The notes beneath the pieces are model-generated. The model saw only the letters and a program-made list of their open reading frames with translations, was not told the origin of the DNA and ran no database searches. The position numbers and the translations under genes are program-made. Shown here piece by piece: positions 52,820-61,053 of a DNA stretch of 64,000 nucleotides (position 1 is the first letter of the stretch; each line of letters opens with the position of its first letter). Source of the DNA: Gammaproteobacteria bacterium (GTDB lineage: Bacteria > Pseudomonadota > Gammaproteobacteria > JAJFKG01); the NCBI GenBank assembly GCA_021773335.1, contig JAJFKG010000057.1, positions 1 to 64,000 of the forward strand. Reading direction: 5' to 3'.

Positions 52820-53617
52820 TTAGCGCTCAGCCATCGCGAACCCCGCCTTGGCAAACGCCGACCGCGCCTCATCGCTATTTAGCCAATCCAGCACGCGCAG
52901 TGCCTGCTCGCGGTGAGGTGCCCCTTCAACCACCGCGGCCAGGTAACGGATCGGGTCGTGGTCGTTTGGGTCGATCGTCAACAGGACCTCGACGCTGTCG
53001 GTGGAGGCGGCGTCGCTTGAGTAAACCAGCCCGGTAGGGCAATGCCCGCTGACGACAAACATCAAAGCAGCCCGCACGTTTGGGGCCTCGGCGCATTTCA
53101 ACTCTGAGCCGGCATCCAGGCCGTGAGCGGACAGGGCCTGCAGCGCATACCGCCCGGCGGGGACGTACGCCGGGTCTCCAAGCGCGATCGGCCAGTAATC
53201 GCTTTGCACCAATTCAGCTAAGGATTGCGGGTGCATCTGAAAGCCCGCCGGGCCGACCAGCACCAGCCGGTTGCCCGCGAGGTTTGTCTCGGTGGCTGGG
53301 TCGATCAGCCCCTGGGAGGCTAATCGGTCCATCCACAACGGGTCCGCACTGATGAACAGATCCGCCCGGTCGCCGTGTGTGATCTGCTGGGCGAGGGTGC
53401 CGCTGGCCGCAGCGTTGATCTGAAGTTGGATGCCAAGCTCGCGCCGAATCGGATCGGCCAGGGCCTCGATAACGTGTGCGATGCTGGCAGCGGCATCGAC
53501 CCGGATGGTCACGGGGGCTAAGTCAGACCGGCCGTCACACCCCAGGACAGACATCAGCAAACACCCCGCCCAGACCGGCCAAACCGGGCTGCCAACACGG
53601 TTTGCCAACGCTTTCAT
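52820..53617 (-). CDS. modA: Molybdate-binding lipoprotein ModA
   Basis: 265 aa from MKALANRVGS; the open frame continues upstream but without a signal peptide. A lipobox (LLMSVLGC) with Cys after a hydrophobic segment marks a lipoprotein. The mature part is ModA-type: VDAAASIAHVIEALADPIRR, NAAASGTLAQQITHGDRADL, FISADPLWMDRLASQGLID and LALGDPAYVPAGRYALQAL-like segments. It captures molybdate (or tungstate) for ModB. First gene of the modAB pair; no modC or molybdate regulator is adjacent. Confidence 0.92.
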   Translation of the reverse strand: MKALANRVGSPVWPVWAGCLLMSVLGCDGRSDLAPVTIRVDAAASIAHVIEALADPIRRELGIQLQINAAASGTLAQQITHGDRADLFISADPLWMDRLASQGLIDPATETNLAGNRLVLVGPAGFQMHPQSLAELVQSDYWPIALGDPAYVPAGRYALQALSAHGLDAGSELKCAEAPNVRAALMFVVSGHCPTGLVYSSDAASTDSVEVLLTIDPNDHDPIRYLAAVVEGAPHREQALRVLDWLNSDEARSAFAKAGFAMAER

Positions 53618-53819
53618 ACCCCACCTACAGATCCCATAAGCGGAATATAAAGCAGGCTTTGCGTAGGAAATTTTCCTTGGAATATCGGGCATGGGATGGT
53701 ATCATATCGGGGTAGCGATCAGTTGGACCTGGCCGGCATCATCCTATCTGCCGTTGGCCGGGATGCCTATCTTGGATTAACCCCTTTTTGGGTGTCAGAA
53801 CAATCTGAAAGGAAACGGC

Positions 53820-54266
53820 ATGGCCACCGTGAAAGACGTGCTTAAGCAAAAGGGATCCCAGGTTCTGTCCATCGGCCCTCAGGCCAGCGTGCTGGACGCG
53901 GCGTTGATGATGAACGAACACCACGTCGGCGGGCTGGTCGTTTTGCACAACCACAAGGTCAAAGGCATCATCACCGAACGCGATGTGCTTCGCCGCGTGG
54001 TCGCCAAACGGCTGGACTCGGCCACTATCACCGTCAAGGAAGTCATGACCACGGACGTCTACTGCTGCAACAGCACCACCTCGATCGAAGACGCCCGGGC
54101 CATCTTCAAGAACCGGCGGATCCGACACCTGCCGGTCGTCGACGATAAGGGCCTGATGGAAGGCGTGATCTCCATCGGCGACATCAACGGCTGGAAACTC
54201 GAAGGCCAGGAACAGACCATCCAATACCTGCGCGAATACCTCTACGGCGGCGTGTCCGGGGCGTAA
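53820..54266 (+). CDS. CBS-pair domain protein
   Basis: 148 aa, two CBS motifs only, forming one Bateman module: VLSIGPQASVLDAALMMNEH then GLVVLHNHKVKGIITERDVL, and VYCCNSTTSIEDARAIFKNR then HLPVVDDKGLMEGVISIGDI. Such proteins bind adenosyl nucleotides and regulate partner enzymes; the target is unknown. GAAAGGA eight bases before the ATG supports the start, and an intrinsic terminator follows 15 bp after the stop, so the gene is monocistronic. Confidence 0.93.
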   Translation: MATVKDVLKQKGSQVLSIGPQASVLDAALMMNEHHVGGLVVLHNHKVKGIITERDVLRRVVAKRLDSATITVKEVMTTDVYCCNSTTSIEDARAIFKNRRIRHLPVVDDKGLMEGVISIGDINGWKLEGQEQTIQYLREYLYGGVSGA

Positions 54267-54280
54267 TAGAACCTGTTTAG

Positions 54281-54305
54281 CCCGGGCACCGTGCCCGGGT
54301 TTTTT
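54281..54305 (+). terminator. Intrinsic terminator after the CBS gene
   Basis: CCCGGGCAC and GTGCCCGGG (54281-54299) form a nine-base-pair-capable stem around a single C, realistically with a seven-base loop. TTTTTT (54300-54305) follows. It lies 15 bp after the stop codon. Confidence 0.9.
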
Positions 54306-54306
54306 C

Positions 54307-54664
54307 ATGCGCCTCGGGTCGGCCAGACTAACCCCTCATCGACACGGCGACACGGCGACACGGCGGCGCGGCGGCTGAAGGTTTTTCTTGGTAAGACGAT
54401 GCTCCGACGCGGCTCCGAGAAGGTGTGTGATCGTCTCGGTTTAAGGGTAGCCTGACAGATCGCGGCAAGGCCACTAAAGAATTGTGAGGGGGAACGTATT
54501 TTCTCTTGGCAAACCGCCGAAAATGTGCGAGGTTCTGTAGGGTGGGTAAAGCCCCGCGAAACCCTCCCTACTTGCTTTTCAAATAACGGCCGTTGCTTAT
54601 CTTCGCTGAACGGGGTTTTCGATCGTCGCTATTAGCATGGTATGCTCTGGCAAGAGATACCGTT
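54307..54664. other. Intergenic region between the CBS gene and the RDD fusion gene
   Basis: It has no coding frame of credible composition. It contains the CGACACGG tandem repeat (listed separately) and, further on, lower-G+C sequence that continues into the next gene. A TTG-initiated in-frame extension of that gene from 54593 is possible but less likely than the ATG at 54665. Confidence 0.5.
54340..54371. repeat. Octamer tandem repeat (CGACACGG)
   Basis: Three perfect copies of CGACACGG (54340-54363) and one variant (CGGCGCGG, 54364-54371) are contiguous. As with the GCGCGAAG array at 294-334, an eight-base unit lies in a gene-free spot downstream of a gene. Function is unknown. Confidence 0.8.
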
Positions 54665-56449
54665 ATGTGTTCTTTGGCTAAAAAATACAGCAAGGGCTGG
54701 CTCTGGCGGCGGCTTGCGGCGGCATGGATCGACTCATTTGTGATCTACGCTATCGCTGCCTTTCTGATCACGATTGCCGCGATCATTGGGCTCCGGATTT
54801 CTATCGAGCCTCTCTATGTGGTGTTGACTGCGGTTTTGGGAACCGCACTGCTTATCTGGAGGGGGCAGACCATTGGCAAACTGCTAATGAGGATCACTGT
54901 TACGACTCATACGGGTGCCAGGTTGAGCCTGCGGGTTGCTCTGGTCCGGGAAGTTCTGGGCAAATGGGGTATCACCGTGATGGTGCCCGTCATTCTGGGC
55001 AGAGTACTGGCAGGCCGGGCCTGGATACCCACGGTATACGACATGCTGATCCTGCTGCCGGTGTTTTTTTTACTGCTCATCTATTATCTGATCGCAAAAC
55101 GGACTTGGTATGACCAGCTGGCAGGCACAAAGGTTGAACGGGTGTCCCGTCCTGGCGGGCGCGTATGGCTACTCATTGTCATTCTTGTTGGGGCAGCGAT
55201 CCTGGGTCTGGGCACAAAGGCAGTGGAGTTCAAGGTACAGGGTTGGATACCTTGCCGACTGGCTCTATACCGGAGCATGCGCTCTACGGGGCCGTATGTG
55301 GCTTTCCTGAAGCAGGAACAGGCTACACCCGTCGATTACGTTATCGACCTCTTCGACCGATACGATGTGGTTGTGCTCTGCGAACGTCCGCATCCTGAAA
55401 AATCTCAGTGGGAGTTCATATACGAAGTGGTGCAAGACCCGAGATTCGTCGAAAGGGTTGGCCACGTGTTCACGGAGTACGGGCAGGTGGGGATGCAAGC
55501 TTACCTGGACGACTTCATGGCTACCGACGGCTTGGACGACAGCGAGATCCAAAAACGTGTCGTACACATCATGCGAGATTGGGCCGTCTGGCCCGCGTGG
55601 ACCCATACAAACTTTTACACTTACCTAACACAACTCTACGCGTTTAATCAGTCCCAGCCGAGGGACAGACGAATCCAACATCACTTTACCGATACGCCAG
55701 CCAACTGGTCGGAGCTGACCACGGCAGAAGATTATCAGGCTTACCGGCGTTCGTTGGGAAACCGTGATGAGCAGATGGCGCAGAGTGTGATCGAGAAGAT
55801 GGGACAATTAGCCGAATCGGGGAGCACGCCGCCCAAGTGCCTGGTTGTCATGAATTATCGGCACGGATTTGATCTTACCGGTAGACACCCAAAAGCGAAG
55901 CGGCTTAACACTTATGAGTTTCTGAAGGATGCCCTTGGAAACCGTACGGCCAACATATTGTTGAATACCCGCGTCCTGCTCATAGTACCGATCGCGGGAG
56001 GTGTGTGGGACGTAGCGTTTGAGGAGACTGGAAACAGACCTGCCGGATTTGATTTCAAGGAATCACCTTTTGGAAATGACCCCTTCGATATGTTCCCGTT
56101 TCTTCCATCAATCAAGGGGAAGCTTCAATACCAAGATGTGTTCACGGGTTTCGTGTTCACGCATCCGTTAGATGACCAGTATTTCCAGAAGGGGATTCCA
56201 GGATACTTCGAGGGTTTCGAGGAAGAGGTGCAGCGCAGGGCTAAGCTGATCAGCGAGCAGCACTCGCGTGGGGTCAAGTATTTGATCTATCGCGAGAAAG
56301 AGGGCGATGTGGCCATTAACAGTGAGCCTCCAGAACGCAGAATCGAAACGATGCTGGAGTTGTGCTTGCTCGGTCTGAACGGTGTGGGTCTGCTGATCGG
56401 TGTGGCGGCGTTTGCTTTGGCCCGGCTACGTGTCAAGCAACCCAGATGA
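54665..56449 (+). CDS. RDD-domain membrane protein fused to an erythromycin-esterase/ChaN-like extracytoplasmic domain
   Basis: 594 aa from ATG 54665; a TTG at 54593 would add 24 residues. The first 165 residues are an RDD domain (WRRLAAAWIDSFVIYAIAAF, GQTIGKLLMRITVTTHTG, three helices). A further helix (VWLLIVILVGAAILGLG) precedes a 370-residue extracytoplasmic domain, and a last helix (NGVGLLIGVAAFALARL) re-anchors it. The outer domain has VVVLCERPHPEKSQWEFI and, 28 residues after that His, a Glu in VFTEYGQVG. This E-x2-H...E spacing recalls the catalytic residues of EreA/EreB-type esterases and ChaN/TraB relatives, with a later NYRHGFDL. This assignment is inference. G+C is visibly lower than in the neighbours, suggesting transfer. 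Substrate is unknown. Confidence 0.65.
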   Translation: MCSLAKKYSKGWLWRRLAAAWIDSFVIYAIAAFLITIAAIIGLRISIEPLYVVLTAVLGTALLIWRGQTIGKLLMRITVTTHTGARLSLRVALVREVLGKWGITVMVPVILGRVLAGRAWIPTVYDMLILLPVFFLLLIYYLIAKRTWYDQLAGTKVERVSRPGGRVWLLIVILVGAAILGLGTKAVEFKVQGWIPCRLALYRSMRSTGPYVAFLKQEQATPVDYVIDLFDRYDVVVLCERPHPEKSQWEFIYEVVQDPRFVERVGHVFTEYGQVGMQAYLDDFMATDGLDDSEIQKRVVHIMRDWAVWPAWTHTNFYTYLTQLYAFNQSQPRDRRIQHHFTDTPANWSELTTAEDYQAYRRSLGNRDEQMAQSVIEKMGQLAESGSTPPKCLVVMNYRHGFDLTGRHPKAKRLNTYEFLKDALGNRTANILLNTRVLLIVPIAGGVWDVAFEETGNRPAGFDFKESPFGNDPFDMFPFLPSIKGKLQYQDVFTGFVFTHPLDDQYFQKGIPGYFEGFEEEVQRRAKLISEQHSRGVKYLIYREKEGDVAINSEPPERRIETMLELCLLGLNGVGLLIGVAAFALARLRVKQPR

Positions 56450-56502
56450 TCCGGGTTGATATGGTACAGAAGGAAGAACAAATCGGGAGTCGATAAGAGT
56501 TA

Positions 56503-56637
56503 TCACTCCAGCGTTTCGATCTGGATCATGTCGGCGGTTTTGCCTTTGATGGTGGCTTCGCTGACGAAGACGATGGTGGAGCCGGAGGGGTGACCCCGCT
56601 TGAAGCAGGCTACGCGCCGTGATCTGCTTGGATGCAC
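56503..56637 (-). CDS. Possible 44-aa micro-ORF or gene remnant
   Basis: A GTG lies two bases after the stop of the GTPase gene (TGAGGTG arrangement). The frame runs 44 codons to two consecutive stops (TGA, TAA). Its second half, SGSTIVFVSEATIKGKTADM then IQIETLE, has protein-like composition and codon use typical of this genome. The first half is Arg-rich. It could be a translationally coupled small protein or the surviving 3' end of a lost gene. No family was recognised. Confidence 0.28.
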   Translation of the reverse strand: MHPSRSRRVACFKRGHPSGSTIVFVSEATIKGKTADMIQIETLE

Positions 56638-56638
56638 C

Positions 56639-57994
56639 TCACGCGCCCGGGTTCGCGTGGGGGTTTCGGCGCATCTTGTTGCGGATCTCTTGTTTGAGCC
56701 GCTGGATGACCGAGTCCTTGTCGGTGTTGGCGATGATGTCGGCGACGACGGCCTTGGGGCTCTTGCCGCCCCAGCTTGCGCCGTGTTCGAGGTAGTACTT
56801 GGCGGCCTGCCCGACGATGTACGAGCCGTAGCCCGCGGCCGCGCCCTGGACGGGGGCGGTGATCAGCGTACCGGCCCCGGCGGTCAGGCCCTTGATGATC
56901 CCGGCGCCAAGGTGCGTGGCGACCTGCGACAGGGTGACCCACCCGGCGGCCATCACAATCGCCTTGATCAGCCCGGTGGCGTTTCGTCGGGTGAGTTTGA
57001 TCTGATACACCTTGCCAAGCGCCACGATCTGGCTGGCGTCGACGAGGGTTCCGCCGAAGATGTCTAAGAGCGGAAGCGGATTGGCCGCGGTGGCGACGGC
57101 TTTGGATCCGGCGTAGGCCCAGATCAATTTGTTGGCGGCGCGCTCGCGCATCTTGACCTTGACCGAGGCGATCTTGTCGGACTTGTCGGATGCGAACATC
57201 GCGGCGTTGAGCGCCAATAGCGCCTTGCCGTCACGGCCAAGGACATCGAGGATCCGCTGACGCAGCGCCTCGGTGTCTGCGCCGGGCGAACGCATCTCGG
57301 TCCGGCTGGTCCCGTCGGGTTCTTCGATCAGGTACTCGACGGCCCTGGGGTCGGCGGCGGTTACCACCAGGTCTTCCGGCGCAAGCACGCCCTCTAACCG
57401 ATCATCACGGATACCCGAAATCAATTCGTCCAGTTCCTGTGGGGTATACAGGTCGGCTTTATTCAGCGCGACGATGACCGGGCGGTGGGTCTGGATCAGT
57501 TGGATCAGCGAGCCGTACTCGGTCTGGTTGAGGTCCGAGTCGGTGACGAAGATGATCAGGTCGCCGTGGCTCGCGGCGTCGCGCGCGAGCTGTGCCCGGG
57601 CTTCGCCCTCGACCTCGTTGATCCCCGGGGTGTCGATCAGCGCGACCTTCGAGTCGGCCAGGCCCGGGATGTGGTAGCCGCACTTGTCCCATGTCACCAG
57701 CCAGCTCTCACGGGTCCAGCCGCCCTCGGCGCTGACGCTGGCGGATTCCTCGCCGATCAGCGCGTTGATCATCGCGCTCTTGCCGGTACTGATCTCCCCG
57801 AACACGACGATGTCTACCCGGCCCTCGCGCAGCTTCTTGAGCATCTGACGTAACTGGATCGCGTCGCGCGACAGCTCCTTACGCTCGGCGTCGGTGCACC
57901 GGCCTAACTCGCTGAGCACCTTCTGCACGGCGTCCTGGGCGTCGCGGTAACGGCGGTCGGTGTCGCGTTGATCCGTTTCGGTTGGTCCGGTCAT
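56639..57994 (-). CDS. Dynamin-like GTPase with DUF697-type C-terminus
   Basis: 451 aa. A short coiled N-terminal region (about 15-60) precedes a TRAFAC GTPase domain: P-loop GEISTGKSA (66-74), G3 IDTPGINEV and G4 NKADLYT. The GTPase is followed by a hydrophobic, Gly/Ala-rich tail (LIKAIVMAAGWVTLSQVATH, LGAGIIKGLTAGAGTLITAP) of the DUF697 kind that probably inserts into or touches membrane. It overlaps the next GTPase gene by ATGA, so the two are co-translated and may form a heteromer. Cellular role is unknown. Confidence 0.83.
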   Translation of the reverse strand: MTGPTETDQRDTDRRYRDAQDAVQKVLSELGRCTDAERKELSRDAIQLRQMLKKLREGRVDIVVFGEISTGKSAMINALIGEESASVSAEGGWTRESWLVTWDKCGYHIPGLADSKVALIDTPGINEVEGEARAQLARDAASHGDLIIFVTDSDLNQTEYGSLIQLIQTHRPVIVALNKADLYTPQELDELISGIRDDRLEGVLAPEDLVVTAADPRAVEYLIEEPDGTSRTEMRSPGADTEALRQRILDVLGRDGKALLALNAAMFASDKSDKIASVKVKMRERAANKLIWAYAGSKAVATAANPLPLLDIFGGTLVDASQIVALGKVYQIKLTRRNATGLIKAIVMAAGWVTLSQVATHLGAGIIKGLTAGAGTLITAPVQGAAAGYGSYIVGQAAKYYLEHGASWGGKSPKAVVADIIANTDKDSVIQRLKQEIRNKMRRNPHANPGA

Positions 57995-59571
57995 CCCTGG
58001 TCCTCACCCGATCCCTCTCTGCGCAGTTCGGCGAGACCGGCCTTGGCGATATCGGCTATTTCCCTGGCCTGGGACACCTGCTCCCACTGCCTGCGAGCCA
58101 GCCCCGCCAGACCGCCCTTAGGCGGCTGCATCTCGAGCTTGAAATACTCGATGAACACACGCCCGATCCACCGGGTCACCAGGGCCTGGGTCAAGCCCTG
58201 CACGACGCCCCCCGAAAGCGTCCCGATCCCCGGGACCCCCTTCAGCGCCGAACCGACCAGTGAACCGATCACCGGGGTCACCGCGTGTGAACCCAGAATC
58301 CCGACAAGGTTCTTACTCATCTCCTTGAGCATTTGTTCGGCCGTCTTCAGGTCGATCTCCTGGCGGTACACCCGGGCAAGTTCCAAAACCATCTTCGTCG
58401 AGATGGTCACACCCGCCGCGACGTCGACCATCGGCATCGGGATCACCGCCGCGACAGCGCCGGCGCGCCACATGTACAGGTTGATGATCTGGTGGGCGCG
58501 CTTATCCAGCGCCGCCTGCACCTGCTCCCGGGCGTCGTCCGCCAAGGCCCGCGAGCGCAGCAGCAGGTTTGCCAGGAGCATGTCACGCCCGTCCCTGTCG
58601 ATCGTCCCCAGCATCCGTCTGCCCAGCACGCCGATGTCCGGGGGGACGTCCAGGGTTTCACGCTCCTCGGTCCCGTCCTGGCGGACACGCACACGTTCTT
58701 GGCTGATCGGCTTGGCCTGCACCATCGTCACGTCGCGCGAGTCGACCCACGGGCGGACCTGTTTGGCGATCTGACGGACCAGGTCCTGCTTCTGCTGATC
58801 CCCGTACCAGTCGGTCTTGTTCAGGCACACGTGCAGCGGCTTTTTGATCGAGCCGAGCACCTTCAGCGTCTCGAACTCACTCTCGCGCAGCGGCCCGTCC
58901 AGGACCAGCAGGACCAGGTCGGCGTTGTGGGCGGATTCCCGGGCGATCTGTGCGTGCGCCTCGTTGTCGATCTCCCCGATGCCCGGCGTATCCACGAGCA
59001 CCACCCGGTCGCCGCCTGGCCAGGGGACCTCGTTGCGCGTCGTCGTTGTGCCGCCGCGGACGTTGGTCTGGAAAACATCCCGGCCACACAGAGCGTTAAG
59101 CAGCGCGCTCTTGCCGCTGGAGATCGTCCCAAACGCGATGATCTCAAGCGTCTGGGTCTGACGCTTGTGCTCGAGTACCGAGACCGCGGTATCCAGTTCA
59201 TCCCGGTCTGCCCCGGCGCTTTCCAGATCCTTCGAGACTTGTTCGACTTCGGTAAGCTGGCTTTCGATCGCCTCCTCGATCTGCTGCTCGGTCATCTGCG
59301 ACGCGTCCAGCGTCTGCTGGTCTCGGCGTTTTTGCTTGCGGCGTGTGCTGCGGATCAATAGGAAGAGTACCCGCGCGAACACCGCGACGATGATCACCGC
59401 CCCCAGGGACACCTCCGCCAGGTACAGATAGCCAAACACCGGCCCGAATTCGGCGGCCTTGTGGTAGTAGTCGATCACATAGCCCGGGAAAACGATCAAC
59501 ACGTACGCCACCACGACCGCCATCACCACCAGCAGCACGCTGTTAAGGGTTTTGGAGAACCGCTGGAGCAT
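57991..59571 (-). CDS. Membrane-anchored dynamin-like GTPase with DUF697-type C-terminus
   Basis: 525 aa from MLQRFSKTLN; an earlier in-frame start at 59688 adds sequence without family features. Two N-terminal helices (LLVVMAVVVAYVLIVFPGYV, LAEVSLGAVIIVAVFARVLF), a coiled coil (TLDASQMTEQQIEEAIESQL), then a GTPase domain with P-loop GTISSGKSALLN, VDTPGIGEIDNEAHAQI and NKTDWYG. The C-terminal part (MWRAGAVAAVIPMPMVDVAA, VGILGSHAVTPVIGSLVGSA) matches the YcjF/DUF697 type. Upstream gene of the overlapping GTPase pair. Likely membrane remodelling or stress function, by family analogy only. Confidence 0.83.
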   Translation of the reverse strand: MLQRFSKTLNSVLLVVMAVVVAYVLIVFPGYVIDYYHKAAEFGPVFGYLYLAEVSLGAVIIVAVFARVLFLLIRSTRRKQKRRDQQTLDASQMTEQQIEEAIESQLTEVEQVSKDLESAGADRDELDTAVSVLEHKRQTQTLEIIAFGTISSGKSALLNALCGRDVFQTNVRGGTTTTRNEVPWPGGDRVVLVDTPGIGEIDNEAHAQIARESAHNADLVLLVLDGPLRESEFETLKVLGSIKKPLHVCLNKTDWYGDQQKQDLVRQIAKQVRPWVDSRDVTMVQAKPISQERVRVRQDGTEERETLDVPPDIGVLGRRMLGTIDRDGRDMLLANLLLRSRALADDAREQVQAALDKRAHQIINLYMWRAGAVAAVIPMPMVDVAAGVTISTKMVLELARVYRQEIDLKTAEQMLKEMSKNLVGILGSHAVTPVIGSLVGSALKGVPGIGTLSGGVVQGLTQALVTRWIGRVFIEYFKLEMQPPKGGLAGLARRQWEQVSQAREIADIAKAGLAELRREGSGEDQG

Positions 59572-59745
59572 TCGGTAGAGGGTCCGGTGGCAGGGACTAA
59601 GCGATGGCCGATCAGACGCCGGTCCGAAGGGACATGGTAGGCGGACCGTGCCGCCTACGCGACCTGTGCCCGCCGGGGCCCGTGTCATCTAACATCGGCT
59701 ATGAACAGGCGTTGGCTGAAACAGCCTCCGCCCTATCGCGACGGT

Positions 59746-60852
59746 TTACCCCACCGCCGCGGCGCTGAGGGCTTCGATCACCATCGATCCAACCTCGGTG
59801 CATGAATAGCCCGAGCGGTCCAGCTGCTTGCCGGCGAAGTTCGGGGTGACGGCTTGCACGGCCTGGCCGATCTTCTCGCCGCAACGCAGCGCCGCATCAT
59901 CACCCTTGATCCGGCCGACCTCGCGCAGGAGCAGCCCGATCGAGTCGATCGCGGCGATGGGGTTGGCCTTATCTTGTCCGGCGATATCGGGGGCGCTGCC
60001 GTGGACAGGTTCGAACATGCTTGGGGCCGTGCCGTCGGGGTTGAGGTTCCCGCTTGCGGCGACGCCCATGCCGCCCGCGATCGCGGCGCCCAGGTCGGTG
60101 ATGATGTCGCCGAACATATTGGGCACGACGATCACATCATAGATCTCCGGGCGGGTCGCCATGTACATACAGCAGGCGTCGACGTGGTGGTAGACTCGCT
60201 CGATGTCCTTGTAATCCGCCTCGCCGACCTCGTTGAACGTGCGGAACCAGGTGTCGCCGCAGTGGGTCAGGACGTTGGTCTTGTGGACTAAGGTGAGTTG
60301 CCCGGGATAGCCCTTGGCCTTGCGCGTCCGGGCCAGGTCGAAGGCATAACGCACACAACGCTCGACGCCGAAGCGCGTCGTGATCATTTCCTGTGTGCTG
60401 ATTTCCTGGGCGGTGCCTTTGCGGGCGATCCCGCCGTTGCCGCAGTAGAGGTCCTCGGTGTTCTCGCGGACACAGACAAAGTCGATGTCGTCTGGCCCCT
60501 TGTCTTTAAGCGGTGTCTCGACGCCGGGGTACAACTTCACCGGACGGAGATTGATGTACTGGTCCAGATCGAACCGCAGCTTCAGCAGCAATCCTTTTTC
60601 GAGGACGCCCGGCTTGACGTCCGGCGTACCGACCGCGCCGAGCATGATGGCGTCGAAAGCCCGCAGTTCCTGGACCTGCGCATCGGAGATGACCTCCCCG
60701 GTCTTGAGGTAATGCTCCCCGCCGTAGGGCAGGTCGGTCGTGGTGTAGGTCAGCCCCTCGGGCTTGGCGACGGCGTCCATGACGCGCAGCGCCTGCTGAA
60801 CCACCTCGGGCCCGACCCCGTCTCCACCAATCACCGCGATCTTCAACGCCAT
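59746..60852 (-). CDS. leuB: 3-isopropylmalate dehydrogenase
   Basis: 368 aa. The beta-decarboxylating dehydrogenase of leucine synthesis. IAVIGGDGVGPEVV, LLLKLRFDLDQYINLRPVKL (substrate-binding Arg residues), VCVRENTEDLYCGNGG, VHKTNVL (catalytic Lys), DVIVVPNMFGDIITDLGAAI (metal-binding Asp) and MFEPVHGSAPDIAGQDKANP are all in place. NGG after YC is the variant seen in actinobacterial-type LeuB. Related tartrate or isocitrate dehydrogenases are the alternative, but the motif set favours LeuB. Other leu genes are not adjacent. GGAG about ten bases upstream fixes the start. Confidence 0.88.
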   Translation of the reverse strand: MALKIAVIGGDGVGPEVVQQALRVMDAVAKPEGLTYTTTDLPYGGEHYLKTGEVISDAQVQELRAFDAIMLGAVGTPDVKPGVLEKGLLLKLRFDLDQYINLRPVKLYPGVETPLKDKGPDDIDFVCVRENTEDLYCGNGGIARKGTAQEISTQEMITTRFGVERCVRYAFDLARTRKAKGYPGQLTLVHKTNVLTHCGDTWFRTFNEVGEADYKDIERVYHHVDACCMYMATRPEIYDVIVVPNMFGDIITDLGAAIAGGMGVAASGNLNPDGTAPSMFEPVHGSAPDIAGQDKANPIAAIDSIGLLLREVGRIKGDDAALRCGEKIGQAVQAVTPNFAGKQLDRSGYSCTEVGSMVIEALSAAAVG

Positions 60853-61053
60853 AGCTCAAATCTCCGCTTATGAGTCTGTTTCGAGCCCCCCTTTATAAGC
60901 TACACGGGCTGTTCAGGCAACGTTCATGAGTTACATGGCCCCAGTGTTTGTTGGGTATCATAAACCTACGCAGAGCATGGTTTCGCAGCCATATGGGGGT
61001 CATTGAGGCAGAGTAAGTTCATTGGGATTTGAGGATCGAACGGATTGCAGCAA

